Positions 26,917 to 36,610 are shown, counted from the stretch's first letter. The stretch is 64,000 bases of DNA from Tissierella sp. P1 (GCF_002266425.1 NZ_NPMN01000010.1:1-64000), one strand, 5' to 3'. Notes: generated from the sequence alone by a model not told the origin. Made by a program: numbers and translations.

Positions 26917-28539
26917 ATGGATATAGCACTACCAGTACTTGGTGGACTTGGATTATTTTTATATGGAATGAACTTAATGGGAACAGGTCTTCAAAAAGCT
27001 GCAGGTGAAAAACTAAAGAAATTGATAGAAGTACTTACTAACAATAGATTAATGGGTGTTATAGTTGGTACATTGGTGACTATGGTTGTTCAAAGTAGTT
27101 CTGCTACTACAGTTATGGTAATAGGATTTGTTAATGCAGGTCTTATGTCTTTATATCAAGCAGTTGGTGTTATTATGGGTGCAAATATAGGTACAACTAT
27201 AACTGCCCAGTTGATTGCATTTAATTTAACAGATTATGCACCCTTAGCAGTAGCTATAGGCGTGGGAATTTGGATTGCAACTTCCAAGAAAAAAGCTAAA
27301 AACATGGCTGAAATACTTATTGGGTTTGGTATATTATTTATTGGTATGGATATGATGGGGAGTGGATTGAAACCTTTAGCTGATTTACCAGCCTTTAGTA
27401 ATATTATGGTTAGTTTAGAAAATCCTGTTCTTGCTATGTTAGTAGGTTTAGGTCTTACAACTATTGTTCAAAGCAGTAGTGCCTCTATAGGTTTATTGCA
27501 AGCATTAGCTGGGCAAGGCTTACTAAATATTAATGTTGCTTTTCCAATCCTTTTCGGTGACAATATTGGTACAACTACAACTGCTATGATATCGTCAGTT
27601 GGGGCAAATAAGACAGCAAAAAGAGCAGCTATCATACATTTTTTATTTAATTTAGTTGGTACAATTATATTTATGACTGTTTTAAAGACACCAATTCAAA
27701 ATATAGTAACTAAATTGTCTCCAAATGATGTTCAAAGGCAAATAGCTAATGCTCATACTTTATTTAATCTAATAAATGTATTAATTCAATTGCCTTTTGC
27801 TGGACTACTAGTTAAGGCAGCTAAAGCTATAGTTCCAGGGGATGATAAGCTAGAAGGACAGGAAGCAAAATTCCTTGATTTCAGAATCATAGAAACTCCT
27901 TCTATAGCATTAGGTCAAGTAAGAAAAGAAATCGCTAGAATGGGTAGTTATGTAGAGGATAACTTAGGAAAAGCCCGAAGAGCCTTTGTGGAAGGGAAAT
28001 ATGATGAAATAGAACCAGCACTAGAGCAGGAACAAAAAATAAATAAGTTGCAAAGAGAAATAACTGATTATCTAGTAAGACTTTCAAATGCACCATTATC
28101 AGATGAAGAACATAATCAGGTCAATGTATTCTTCAATAATATAAATGATATAGAGAGAGTTGGAGACCATGCTGAAAATATAATTGAACTTGCCGAAGAA
28201 AGAATGGAGGGTAATCTTCAATTTACAGAGGAAGCTATAGATGAGCTACATGAGATATTTGGTAAGTGTCAGCAGGGATTTCAGAAGGCAATGGAAGCAT
28301 TTAAGACAAATGGCGAAGCTTTAGCTAAGGAAGTTTTAGTTATAGAAGATGAAGTGGATGCATTGGAAACAAAAAATAGAACTAATCATATAGATAGATT
28401 AAATAAAGGTTTATGTTCAACAGGACCCGGAATAATATTTTTAGATGCTATATCTAATCTAGAAAGAGTATCAGATCACTGCTCTAATATAGCATTATAT
28501 GTACTTGATAACTATAAAACAAAGCCTAGGAATATATAA
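26917..28539 (+). CDS. Na/Pi cotransporter family protein with PhoU-like domain
   Basis: Membrane protein of 540 residues. Two inverted repeats carry the QSSSATT and QSSSASIG phosphate-binding motifs (near residues 60 and 193), each within hydrophobic spans of the NptA/PNaS family. A soluble C-terminal PhoU-like helical bundle spans about 335-535 and includes ERVGDHAENIIELAEE and ERVSDHCSNIALYVLD, its metal-binding repeats. The start is the ATG after AGGAGG, not the upstream TTG. Sodium-driven phosphate uptake or efflux is the family role. Confidence 0.93.
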   Translation: MDIALPVLGGLGLFLYGMNLMGTGLQKAAGEKLKKLIEVLTNNRLMGVIVGTLVTMVVQSSSATTVMVIGFVNAGLMSLYQAVGVIMGANIGTTITAQLIAFNLTDYAPLAVAIGVGIWIATSKKKAKNMAEILIGFGILFIGMDMMGSGLKPLADLPAFSNIMVSLENPVLAMLVGLGLTTIVQSSSASIGLLQALAGQGLLNINVAFPILFGDNIGTTTTAMISSVGANKTAKRAAIIHFLFNLVGTIIFMTVLKTPIQNIVTKLSPNDVQRQIANAHTLFNLINVLIQLPFAGLLVKAAKAIVPGDDKLEGQEAKFLDFRIIETPSIALGQVRKEIARMGSYVEDNLGKARRAFVEGKYDEIEPALEQEQKINKLQREITDYLVRLSNAPLSDEEHNQVNVFFNNINDIERVGDHAENIIELAEERMEGNLQFTEEAIDELHEIFGKCQQGFQKAMEAFKTNGEALAKEVLVIEDEVDALETKNRTNHIDRLNKGLCSTGPGIIFLDAISNLERVSDHCSNIALYVLDNYKTKPRNI

Positions 28540-28561
28540 AAAATATTAATATAAAAAGGGG

Positions 28562-28590
28562 TTGTATAATTATATTTTATATATTATAAT
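28562..28590 (+). promoter_or_regulatory. Promoter of the glycine reductase operon
   Basis: TTGTAT (28562-28567), 17 bases, TATAAT (28585-28590). Transcription would begin near 28597, some 45 bases before the glycine riboswitch. Confidence 0.75.
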
Positions 28591-28640
28591 GTTAATGAAC
28601 TGTGAAAAAAGTATCAAAATATTACATTATCTGGATGACT

Positions 28641-28812
28641 AATGCGGAAGAGACCATGTTATATGGCGCCGAAGGAACAAGTTGATGGGTAGCCGATCCA
28701 CAATGAAACTCTCAGGCAAAAGGACCGTATTGTGACAGAACTCTGGAAAGCGAAAAGCACCGAAGGAGCAATCCAAATATTGGAGAATCTCTCAGGTAAA
28801 TGAACAGAGTAA
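28641..28812 (+). promoter_or_regulatory. Tandem glycine riboswitch
   Basis: Two successive aptamers: the first runs from GCGGAAGAGACC through GCGCCGAAGGAACAAG to ACTCTCAGGCAAAAGGACCG; the second from ACTCTGGAAAG through GCACCGAAGGAGCAA to TCTCTCAGGTAAA. These are the conserved cores of gcvT-type RNA. It lies before trxB, so glycine would raise expression of the glycine reductase genes. Confidence 0.96.
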
Positions 28813-28850
28813 GTAGGCCTACTTAGACCTATTTATTCTGTTTTTTTTAT
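28803..28850 (+). terminator. Glycine riboswitch terminator
   Basis: AACAGAGTAAGTAGG and CCTATTTATTCTGTT pair around a CCTACTTAGA loop and run into eight T residues. With the tandem aptamer it forms an on-switch: without glycine, transcription stops here. Confidence 0.8.
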
Positions 28851-28904
28851 TCTTAAATAATTAAAAGAATTATTTTAAGCTACTACAAATATTTAAATTT
28901 TATA

Positions 28905-28934
28905 TTGATTTTCTTAAATCGTTGAGTTTATAAT
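28905..28934 (+). promoter_or_regulatory. Possible second promoter before trxB
   Basis: TTGATT (28905-28910) and TATAAT (28929-28934), 18 bases apart, lie behind the riboswitch terminator. If active it would give glycine-independent expression of trxB and the genes behind it. Confidence 0.4.
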
Positions 28935-29077
28935 TAGATTTATGTAATTGATAAAAATTATACTAGTTCTTCAATGAAAATGAATAATATTTTAAAATGG
29001 AATATTATCAATATAATTTGGCAAAAATGCCATATTAGAGAACTACATAAAAAAATATTTTCAAGGGAGGAAGACAA

Positions 29078-30016
29078 ATGATTTATGATGTAATAATCAT
29101 AGGAGCAGGTCCAGCAGGTTTAGCAGCAGGTCTATATGCATCAAGAGCAAGACTTAATACTTTGATTATCGAAAAAGAAGGCGAAGGTGGACAAATAAAG
29201 ACAACTGACGAAGTTGCTAACTATCCAGGTTCTATAGAGCATGCTAGCGGACCATCTTTAATAGCTAGAATGGTAGATCAAGTTAATGAATTTGGTGCAA
29301 AAAGAATAATTGATGAAATCAAATCCGTAGAACTAGAAGGCAAAATTAAGGTTTTAAAAGGTGCAAAAGAAGAATATCAAGCAAAAACAGTTATTATTGC
29401 AACAGGTGCAACTCCAAGACCAATAGGATGTCCAGGAGAAAAGGAATTAACTGGCAGAGGAGTTTCTTACTGTGCTACATGTGATGCTGCTTTCTTCGAA
29501 GACTTAGAAGTGTTTGTAGTAGGTGGAGGAGATTCAGCAGTTGAAGAAGCTATGTATTTGACAAAATTTGCTAGAAAAGTAACTATCGTTCATAGAAGAG
29601 ATGAGTTAAGAGCAGCCAAATCAATTCAAGAAAAAGCATTTAAAAATGAAAAAATGAATTTCATGTGGGATTCAGTTATCACTGAATTAAAAGGTGATGG
29701 TATACTTGAATCAATGATAGTTAAAAATGTTAAAACTAATGAAGAAACAGAAATATTTGCAGATGAAGACGACGGTACATTTGGAGTATTCGTATTCGTA
29801 GGATATAATCCAGCAACAAAATTATTTGATGGAATAATTAATATGGAAAATGGGTATATAAAAACTGATGATGATATGAAGACTAATATACCTGGAATTT
29901 TTGCTGCTGGAGATAACAGAGTTAAATCACTTAGACAAGTAGTTACAGCTACTGCAGATGGAGCTATAGCTGCTGTTCAAGCTGAAAAATATATAAACGA
30001 GCATTTTGAAGACTAA
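29078..30016 (+). CDS. trxB: Thioredoxin reductase of the glycine reductase system
   Basis: FAD- and NAD(P)H-dependent reductase of 312 residues that re-reduces TrxA. The FAD-binding GAGPAGLAAGLYASRA opens the protein, the redox pair sits in CATCDAA near residue 135, followed by the NAD(P)H-binding VVGGGDSAVEEA, and GIFAAGDNR closes the FAD domain. GGGAGG precedes the ATG. It is the first gene after the glycine riboswitch, consistent with its role in recycling the selenoprotein A of glycine reductase. Confidence 0.95.
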   Translation: MIYDVIIIGAGPAGLAAGLYASRARLNTLIIEKEGEGGQIKTTDEVANYPGSIEHASGPSLIARMVDQVNEFGAKRIIDEIKSVELEGKIKVLKGAKEEYQAKTVIIATGATPRPIGCPGEKELTGRGVSYCATCDAAFFEDLEVFVVGGGDSAVEEAMYLTKFARKVTIVHRRDELRAAKSIQEKAFKNEKMNFMWDSVITELKGDGILESMIVKNVKTNEETEIFADEDDGTFGVFVFVGYNPATKLFDGIINMENGYIKTDDDMKTNIPGIFAAGDNRVKSLRQVVTATADGAIAAVQAEKYINEHFED

Positions 30017-30068
30017 TAAATAATGGCAGACTAGTAATGCTTAAAAATAATATTAGGAGGTATAATAA

Positions 30069-30386
30069 ATGTTAGAACTTAATAAGGACAATTTTGAAGC
30101 AGAAGTATTACAAGCAGAAGGATATGTATTAGTAGATTACTGGGGACCAACATGTGAACCATGTAAAGCACTTATGCCACATGTTCACGCTTATGAAGAA
30201 CAATATGGTGATAAAATCAAATTTACATCATTGGATATTACAAAAGCAAGAAGACTTGCAATTGGACAAAAGGTTATGGGATTACCTGTAATCGCTATCT
30301 ACAAAGGTGGAGAAAGAATAGATGCAGTAGTAGCTGATGAAGCTACAAAAGAATCAGTTGAAGAATTAATTAAAAAATATATTTAA
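30069..30386 (+). CDS. trxA: Thioredoxin with atypical CEPC active site
   Basis: Thioredoxin of 105 residues that carries electrons from TrxB to the glycine reductase. The active site reads WGPTCEPCK near residues 25-33 instead of the common WCGPC; the cis-proline follows in GLPVIAIYKGG. Variant active sites are known in thioredoxins of Stickland fermenters, so this is probably a dedicated partner and not a general thioredoxin. Confidence 0.93.
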   Translation: MLELNKDNFEAEVLQAEGYVLVDYWGPTCEPCKALMPHVHAYEEQYGDKIKFTSLDITKARRLAIGQKVMGLPVIAIYKGGERIDAVVADEATKESVEELIKKYI

Positions 30387-30400
30387 TTAATTAAGGTTTT

Positions 30401-30425
30401 AATTCTGGGCCTTGAGCCCAGAATT
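30401..30425 (+). other. Perfect hairpin between trxA and grdE
   Basis: AATTCTGGGC-CTTGA-GCCCAGAATT is a 10-base-pair stem without a following T run. It may mark an mRNA processing or stability point separating trxBA from the grd genes. Confidence 0.6.
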
Positions 30426-30464
30426 GAGATATAGATACTTGCTAAAATAAGAGGAGGTGAATTT

Positions 30465-31751
30465 ATGCGTCTGGAATTAGGCCATGTGCTAATTAAAGAT
30501 GTTCAATTTGGTAATGAAACCAAAATTGAAAATGGGGTGCTAACTGTTAACAAAGAAGAGTTAATCAGTTTAATTAAAGAAGATGAGCACCTTACATCAG
30601 TAGACGTAGATATTGCAAAACCTGGTGAAAGTGTTAGAATTACACCTGTTAAGGACGTAGTAGAACCAAGAGTTAAAGTGGAAGGTCCAGGAGGTGTATT
30701 CCCAGGAATATTATCAAAGGTTGATGTTGTAGGTTCAGGAAAAACCAATGTATTAAAAGGTTGTGTTGTTATGACAACTGGTAAAATCGTTGGTTTCCAA
30801 GAAGGTATTGTGGACATGACAGGACCTGGAGCAGATTTTACTCCATTCTCTAAAACAATTAACTTAGTATTAAAATGTGAACCTGTAGAAGGATTAAAGC
30901 AACACGATCATGAGAGAGCAGTAAGATTCGCAGGATTTAAAGCAGCAGCTTATCTTGCAGAAACCGCAAAATTATTAACACCAGATACAGTAGAAGTATA
31001 TGAAGTAGACCCATTCTTAAAAGGAATTGAAAAATATCCTAATCTTCCAAAGGTTGGATATGTTCAAATGCTTCAAACACAAGGATTACTTCATGACACT
31101 TATGTATATGGAGTAGATGCTAAGCAAATTGTACCAACTATAATGTATCCAACAGAAATTATGGATGGTGCAATTGTAAGTGGTAACTGTGTATCTGCTT
31201 GTGATAAGAATACAACTTACCATCAAATGAATAACCCAGTTATTCATGATCTTCTAGCTCAACACGGAAAAACGCTTAACTTTGTAGGTGTTATAATCAC
31301 AAATGAAAACGTTTATTTAGCTGATAAAGAAAGATCATCAAACTGGACAGCAAAACTTGCTGAATATCTAGGACTTGATGGAGTTATAGTTTCACAAGAA
31401 GGTTTCGGTAACCCAGATACTGACCTTATAATGAACACTAAGAAAATAGAAGCAAAAGGCATTGATACTGTAATAATTACTGACGAATATGCAGGTAGAG
31501 ATGGTGCCAGCCAATCTCTAGCAGATGCTGATCCTTCAGCTAATGCAGTAGTTACAGGTGGTAATGCTAATGAAATCATTGTATTACCAAAGATGGACAA
31601 AGTAATCGGGACTTTAGATTATGTTGACATTATAGCTGGTGGATTTGATGGAAGTTTAGCAGCTGATGGTACAATCACAGTTGAGATCCAAGCTATTACA
31701 GGTGCAACTAATGAAGTTGGTTTTAATAAAATGTCAGCAAAAGGTTTCTAA
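30465..31751 (+). CDS. grdE: Glycine reductase proprotein GrdE (pyruvoyl subunits of protein B)
   Basis: Proprotein of 428 residues cleaved into the two small subunits of substrate-specific protein B. The cleavage residue lies in SGNCVSACDKN with Cys at position 242, the place where related proproteins split and form a pyruvoyl group that binds glycine as a Schiff base. The N-terminal segment (about 1-241) and C-terminal segment match the family in length. AGGAGGTGA precedes the ATG. It works with GrdB, encoded two genes downstream. Confidence 0.95.
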   Translation: MRLELGHVLIKDVQFGNETKIENGVLTVNKEELISLIKEDEHLTSVDVDIAKPGESVRITPVKDVVEPRVKVEGPGGVFPGILSKVDVVGSGKTNVLKGCVVMTTGKIVGFQEGIVDMTGPGADFTPFSKTINLVLKCEPVEGLKQHDHERAVRFAGFKAAAYLAETAKLLTPDTVEVYEVDPFLKGIEKYPNLPKVGYVQMLQTQGLLHDTYVYGVDAKQIVPTIMYPTEIMDGAIVSGNCVSACDKNTTYHQMNNPVIHDLLAQHGKTLNFVGVIITNENVYLADKERSSNWTAKLAEYLGLDGVIVSQEGFGNPDTDLIMNTKKIEAKGIDTVIITDEYAGRDGASQSLADADPSANAVVTGGNANEIIVLPKMDKVIGTLDYVDIIAGGFDGSLAADGTITVEIQAITGATNEVGFNKMSAKGF

Positions 31752-31831
31752 TTTTATATAAAAATATATGCAAAAAAATTAAAATATAATACAAAAGATT
31801 AAAGAATATAACAAAGAAAGGAAGTGGCTAG

Positions 31832-32305
31832 ATGTCAATTTTTAATGAAAACTCAAAAGTTATCATTATTGGAGACAGAGATGGTATACCAGGACCAGCT
31901 ATGGAAGAATGTATAAAGACCACTCCTGCAGAAGTAGTATTTTCAGCAACAGAATGTTTTGTCTGAACGGCTGCAGGCGCAATGGACTTAGAAAATCAAA
32001 AAAGGGTTAAAGATTTAACTGAAAAATACGGTGCAGAAAATATGATCGTATTAATCGGTGGTGCAGAAGCTGAATCAGCAGGATTAGCAGCTGAGACAGT
32101 TACAGCAGGAGACCCAACTTTCGCAGGTCCATTAGCAGGAGTTCCGTTGGGACTTAAAGTATATCATGCAGTAGAACCAGAATTCAAAGAATCAGTAGAT
32201 GCTGATGTATATGATGAGCAAATTGGTATGATGGAAATGGTTCTAGATGTTGATTCAATTATTGAAGAAGTTAAAGCTATGAGAGATGAATTTACAAAAT
32301 TTTAA
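31832..32305 (+). CDS. grdA: Glycine reductase selenoprotein A (in-frame UGA selenocysteine)
   Basis: Small selenoprotein of 157 residues that receives the carboxymethyl group as a selenoether and passes it to protein C. The TGA at 31964-31966 is in frame at residue 45 and sits in the family motif TECFV[14 protein letters not shown], with the redox Cys three residues before it. The reading frame stays open on both sides and the conserved [20 protein letters not shown] follows. A GC-rich stem (GGCTGCAGGC) directly behind the TGA is a candidate SECIS. GAAAGGAAG precedes the ATG. Annotation pipelines tend to start this gene only after the TGA. Confidence 0.96.
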
Positions 32306-32352
32306 TGATTAAATAAAATCCCGATACGAAATATATGAGAGGAGGGGAACAA

Positions 32353-33669
32353 ATGGGGAAATTAAAAGTTGTTCATTATATCAACCAATTCTTCGCTGGT
32401 ATAGGTGGAGAAGAAAAAGCTGACCACAGACCAGAAGTAAGAGAAGAAGTATTAGGGCCAGGTCTAGCTCTTCAAGCAGGATTCGGAGATAATGCTGAAA
32501 TAGTAGCTACAGTTATTTGTGGTGATAGCTATTTTGGTGAAAATCTAGAAGAGGCTAAAAAAGAAGTATTAGCGATGGTTAAAAAATATAACCCAGACCT
32601 ATTCATTGCTGGACCAGCATTTAATGCAGGTAGATATGGTGTTGCCGCAGGTACTATAACAGAGGCAGTGCAAAACGAATTAGGTATACCAGCTTTAACT
32701 GGTATGTATATAGAAAACCCAGGTGCTGATATGTTCAAGAAAGCAGTTTATGTAGTTTCCACAAGGGACTCAGCGGCTGGAATGAGAGACGCAGTTAAGA
32801 AAATGGTTCCATTAGCACTTAAATTAGCTAGAGGGGAAGAAATCGGTTCTCCAGAAGAAGAAGGATACTTAGAAAGAGGTATCAGAAAGAATTACTTCAC
32901 TGATAAGAGAGGTTCTGAGAGAGCAGTAGAAATGCTTCTAAAGAAAATGGCTAAGGAAGAATACAAAACTGAATTCCCAATGCCAAACTTCGATAGAGTA
33001 GATCCTAACCCAGCAGTAAAAGATATTACTAAGGCTACTATTGCTATAGTAACATCAGGTGGGGCAGTTCCAAAAGGAAACCCAGACCATATAGAATCAT
33101 CCTCAGCTCAAAAATATGGCAAGTATGATATTGAAGGTATCTATGATTTAAATGAAACAAACGGAGAAACAGCTCATGGTGGATATGACCCAGTTTATGC
33201 TAATATAGACTTAGACAGAGTTATCCCTGTTGACGTTCTACGTGACTTAGAAAAAGAAGGAAAAATTGGAAAACTACACAGATACTACTATTCAACTGTA
33301 GGTAATGGTACAGCTGTAGCGAATTCAAAGAAATTTGCTGAAGAATTCAGTAAAGAACTTAAAGCTGACGGCGTGGATGCAGTTATCTTAACTTCTACCT
33401 GAGGCACCTGTACACGTTGCGGTGCAACAATGGTAAAAGAAGTTGAGCGTGCTGGTATTCCAGTAGTTCACATGTGTACAGTAGTTCCAATTTCATTAAC
33501 AGTAGGAGCTAACAGAATAGTTCCGACAATAGCTATTCCTCACCCATTAGGAGATCCAAAACTAGATCCTAAAGATGAGAAAGCTCTTAGAAGAAAATTA
33601 GTTGAAAGAGCATTAGAAGCTCTAACAACTGAAGTAACAGAGCAAACTGTATTTGATGTAAAAAAATAA
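32353..33669 (+). CDS. grdB: Glycine reductase protein B, selenoprotein subunit (in-frame UGA)
   Basis: Large subunit of the glycine-specific protein B, 438 residues. The TGA at 33400-33402 encodes selenocysteine at residue 350 in the canonical TST-Sec-GTCTRCGATMVKE. The frame is open before and after. Conserved GDSYFGEN, GPAFNAGRYG and VTSGGAVPKGNPDH support the family. Specificity for glycine (GrdB) and not sarcosine (GrdF) or betaine (GrdH) fits the grdE/grdA neighbours and glycine riboswitch. The ATG at 32353 follows GAGGAGGGG and was preferred to the ATG at 32335. Confidence 0.96.
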
Positions 33670-33680
33670 TTAATAAAATT

Positions 33681-33715
33681 TATAAAAGGGTGATTCTTCT
33701 TATCACCCTTTTATA
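33681..33715 (+). terminator. Hairpin behind grdB
   Basis: TATAAAAGGGTGAT-TCTTCTT-ATCACCCTTTTATA is a strong 14-base-pair stem. The downstream T run lies within the stem, so it may be a partial terminator that lowers expression of grdCD. Confidence 0.6.
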
Positions 33716-33831
33716 AGCAAAGTTTCTAATAAGCATTAAAAGGAAACTTTGCTTGAAACTCATTTACGAAAAGTTTAAATTTAAAAATAATAAAGAAAAA
33801 CTTTTCTATTCGTTATAAGCAAAGTTTCTAA
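33711..33831 (+). repeat. Repeats in the grdB-grdC leader
   Basis: TTATAAGCAAAGTTTCTAA occurs at 33711-33729 and again exactly at 33813-33831. The first copy also pairs with GAAACTTTGC (33743-33752), and a second inverted pair, AAAAGTTT and AAACTTTT, lies between. Alternative pairings would be possible, as in a switch. Confidence 0.65.
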
Positions 33832-33869
33832 AAAACAAAGTACATACCAAAATTTATGGAGGTGGACAT

Positions 33870-35408
33870 ATGAATTATTCAGTAGTAAAAGGAACATCTT
33901 ATGTTTTGATGCAAGCACCAGATATGATTATTCACAATGGTACAACTCAAACAACAGAAAGATTATTACATCCAGATTCAGAATATTTAAAAGAGTTACC
34001 AAATCATATACGTAGTTATGAAGAATCAGTTAACTATTTACCAAACCAAGTATATATTGGAAATCATAAGCCAGAGGAACTTAAAACAGTTCAGCAACCA
34101 TGGTATGATAAGGATGTAGCAGATGCAAAAAGAGATGGAAAGTTTGGTGAAATAATGCCACAAGATGAATTTATAGGTCTAATTAAAATAGTAGACGTAT
34201 TTGATCTTGTGTTATTATCCAAAGAATTTACAGCACAAATTAAACCAAAATTAGAAGCTCATCCATTAATTAAAGATGAGTTTGTTGCAAAATTAAAAGA
34301 TGGTGCAGAATTAGCAGATATTGAAAAATATATTAACGAGCAACATGCAGAACCACTATATAATGATAAAAAAGTAGTAGGTTGTGTAAAGAGAGCTCAT
34401 GATGTAGATGTTAACTTAACAGCTCATGTTATGTTTGAAAACTTAGTTACAAAAGCATCAGGAGTATTAGCAGCATTACATTGCTTAGCTAAAAATGATT
34501 TACAACCTGAAGAAGTTGAATATGTAATTGAGTGTTCAGAAGAAGCATGTGGAGATATGAACCAAAGAGGTGGCGGTAACTTTGCTAAAGCAGTTGCTGA
34601 AATGGCTGGACTTACAAATGCTACAGGTTCTGACCTAAGAGGTTTCTGTGCTGCACCTGCTCATGCTATTGTGTCAGCAGCTTCATTAGTTCAAGCAGGA
34701 ACTTATAAAAAAGTAATGGTAGTTGCAGGCGGATGTACAGCTAAATTAGGTATGAATGGTAAAGACCATGTTAAGAAAGGTATGCCTATATTAGAAGACG
34801 TTATAGGTGGATTTGCAGTTATAATAGCAGAAAATGATGGAGTAAACCCAGTTCTTAGAACCGACTTAGTTGGTAGACATACTGTAGGTACTGGTTCATC
34901 ACCACAAGCAGTAGTTACTTCATTAGTTACAGCACCACTTGATAAAGCAGGATTAAAAGTAACTGATATAGATAAGTATTCAGTAGAAATGCAAAACCCA
35001 GATGTTACAAAACCAGCAGGAGCAGGAGACGTTCCAGCTGCTAACTATAAGATGATTGCAGCTCTAGGAGTTAAGAGAGGCGAAGTAGAAAGAACTGGTA
35101 TAGATGCATTTATTGAGAAACATGGTATGGAAGGATGGGCACCAACTCAGGGACATATTCCTTCAGGGGCACCATATATTGGATTTGCTAGAGAAGCTAT
35201 GTTAGCAGGTGAAATAAATAGAGCGATGATCGTAGGAAAGGGAAGTTTATTCTTAGGTAGAATGACTAATCTATTCGATGGTACATCAATAGTTATGGAA
35301 AAGAATACTGGAAAGTTAGATGAAGGTAAAGGTGTATCACAAGAAGAAGTTAGAACACTTGTAGCAGAAGCTATGAGAGATTTTGCTTCTCATCTACTTC
35401 AAGATTAG
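33870..35408 (+). CDS. grdC: Glycine reductase protein C, beta subunit
   Basis: One of two subunits of protein C, which converts the selenoprotein-bound carboxymethyl group to acetyl phosphate. The 512-residue length is normal. The C-terminal two thirds resemble the beta-ketoacyl-ACP synthase III fold, with the likely active cysteine in GSDLRGFCAAPAHAIVSAA and a glycine-rich end (GKGSLFLGRMTNLFDG). GGAGGTG precedes the ATG. grdD follows 10 bases later. Confidence 0.95.
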   Translation: MNYSVVKGTSYVLMQAPDMIIHNGTTQTTERLLHPDSEYLKELPNHIRSYEESVNYLPNQVYIGNHKPEELKTVQQPWYDKDVADAKRDGKFGEIMPQDEFIGLIKIVDVFDLVLLSKEFTAQIKPKLEAHPLIKDEFVAKLKDGAELADIEKYINEQHAEPLYNDKKVVGCVKRAHDVDVNLTAHVMFENLVTKASGVLAALHCLAKNDLQPEEVEYVIECSEEACGDMNQRGGGNFAKAVAEMAGLTNATGSDLRGFCAAPAHAIVSAASLVQAGTYKKVMVVAGGCTAKLGMNGKDHVKKGMPILEDVIGGFAVIIAENDGVNPVLRTDLVGRHTVGTGSSPQAVVTSLVTAPLDKAGLKVTDIDKYSVEMQNPDVTKPAGAGDVPAANYKMIAALGVKRGEVERTGIDAFIEKHGMEGWAPTQGHIPSGAPYIGFAREAMLAGEINRAMIVGKGSLFLGRMTNLFDGTSIVMEKNTGKLDEGKGVSQEEVRTLVAEAMRDFASHLLQD

Positions 35409-35418
35409 AGGTGATAAT

Positions 35419-36606
35419 ATGGCAGATAATAATATAAAAAGCATGATCGGTAAGGTATTTAACGATATCGCTGATGCTATGCAAACTGGCCAATTTGGAG
35501 AGAGAGTAAGAGTAGGTATTACCGTAGCTGGCTCAGAGCTAGGTATTGACAATATAGTTAAAGGTGCTGAAATGGCTCAAGCTAGAGACAATAGCATTGA
35601 AGTAGTACTAATTGGACCAAAAGTTGATTCAAAACTTACTCAATACAATGTTGAAGGTGAAGATGCTCAGCATAAGAAAATGGAAGAATTACTTGATAGT
35701 GGAGAAATAGGAGCATGTGTTACTATGCACTATAACTTCCCAATAGGTGTTTCTACTGTTGGTAGAGTAATAACTCCAGGTAGAGGTAGAGAGATGTTCT
35801 TAGCTACAACTACTGGAACATCATCACCACACAGAGTTGAAGCTATGGTTAAGAATGGTATCTATGGAATTATAGCTGCAAAAGCTATGGGAATAGAAAA
35901 TCCAACTGTAGGTATCTTAAATGTAGATGGTGCAAGACAAGTAGAAAGAGCTTTTAAAGATTTAAGTAGTAAAGGATATCCTGTTAATTTTACTGAATCA
36001 GGAAGAGCAGATGGTGGCTCAGTAATGAGAGGTAATGATTTATTAACAGGTACACCAGATATAATGATAACTGATACTTTAACAGGAAATCTTTTAATGA
36101 AAGTATTCTCTTCATTTGCAACAGGTGGATCCTATGAAGCTCAAGGCTTTGGATATGGACCTGGTATTGGAGAGGATTATGATAGAACAATCCTTATTCT
36201 TTCAAGAGCATCAGGTACTCCAGTAGTTTCTAATGCAATTAGTTATGCTGCATCATTAGTAAGAGGAAATGTAACTAAAATTGCTAAGGAAGAATTTGAA
36301 AAAGCTAACAAAGCTGGACTTAAAGATATATTAAAAGGTCTTACAAAGGACACTAAAAAGGCTGAAGCTAAGGAAGAAGAAACTGTAGAAGCACCACCAG
36401 CTGAAACTGTAACTGGTACTATTAATGGTATAGATATTATGGAATTAGAAGATGCCGTTCAAGCTTTATGGAAAGCAGGTATCTATGCTGAATCAGGAAT
36501 GGGTTGTACAGGACCAATAGTAATGGTAAACGAAGCTAAGTTAAACGAAGCTACCAAAGCATTAGCAAAAGCTGGTTATGATGTAGGCGAAGCTGATCCA
36601 TGCTAG
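35419..36606 (+). CDS. grdD: Glycine reductase protein C, alpha subunit
   Basis: Partner subunit of GrdC that releases acetyl phosphate; distant similarity to PlsX/phosphotransacetylase-type folds. The 395 residues include the early GITVAGSELGIDN, central ESGRADGGSVMRGNDLLTGTPD and GPGIGEDYDR, a proline-rich linker near 325-345 and a short C-terminal domain ending in YAESGMGCTGPIVMV, with the conserved Cys. The start is the ATG at 35419 after GAGGTGATA. A strong terminator closes the operon. Confidence 0.95.
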   Translation: MADNNIKSMIGKVFNDIADAMQTGQFGERVRVGITVAGSELGIDNIVKGAEMAQARDNSIEVVLIGPKVDSKLTQYNVEGEDAQHKKMEELLDSGEIGACVTMHYNFPIGVSTVGRVITPGRGREMFLATTTGTSSPHRVEAMVKNGIYGIIAAKAMGIENPTVGILNVDGARQVERAFKDLSSKGYPVNFTESGRADGGSVMRGNDLLTGTPDIMITDTLTGNLLMKVFSSFATGGSYEAQGFGYGPGIGEDYDRTILILSRASGTPVVSNAISYAASLVRGNVTKIAKEEFEKANKAGLKDILKGLTKDTKKAEAKEEETVEAPPAETVTGTINGIDIMELEDAVQALWKAGIYAESGMGCTGPIVMVNEAKLNEATKALAKAGYDVGEADPC

Positions 36607-36610
36607 GACT

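Noticed and set aside
28541-28812. Considered as separate small RNAs or short ORFs
   Set aside because: The two CGAAGGA/CTCAGG cores identify a tandem glycine riboswitch and no coding frame is conserved.
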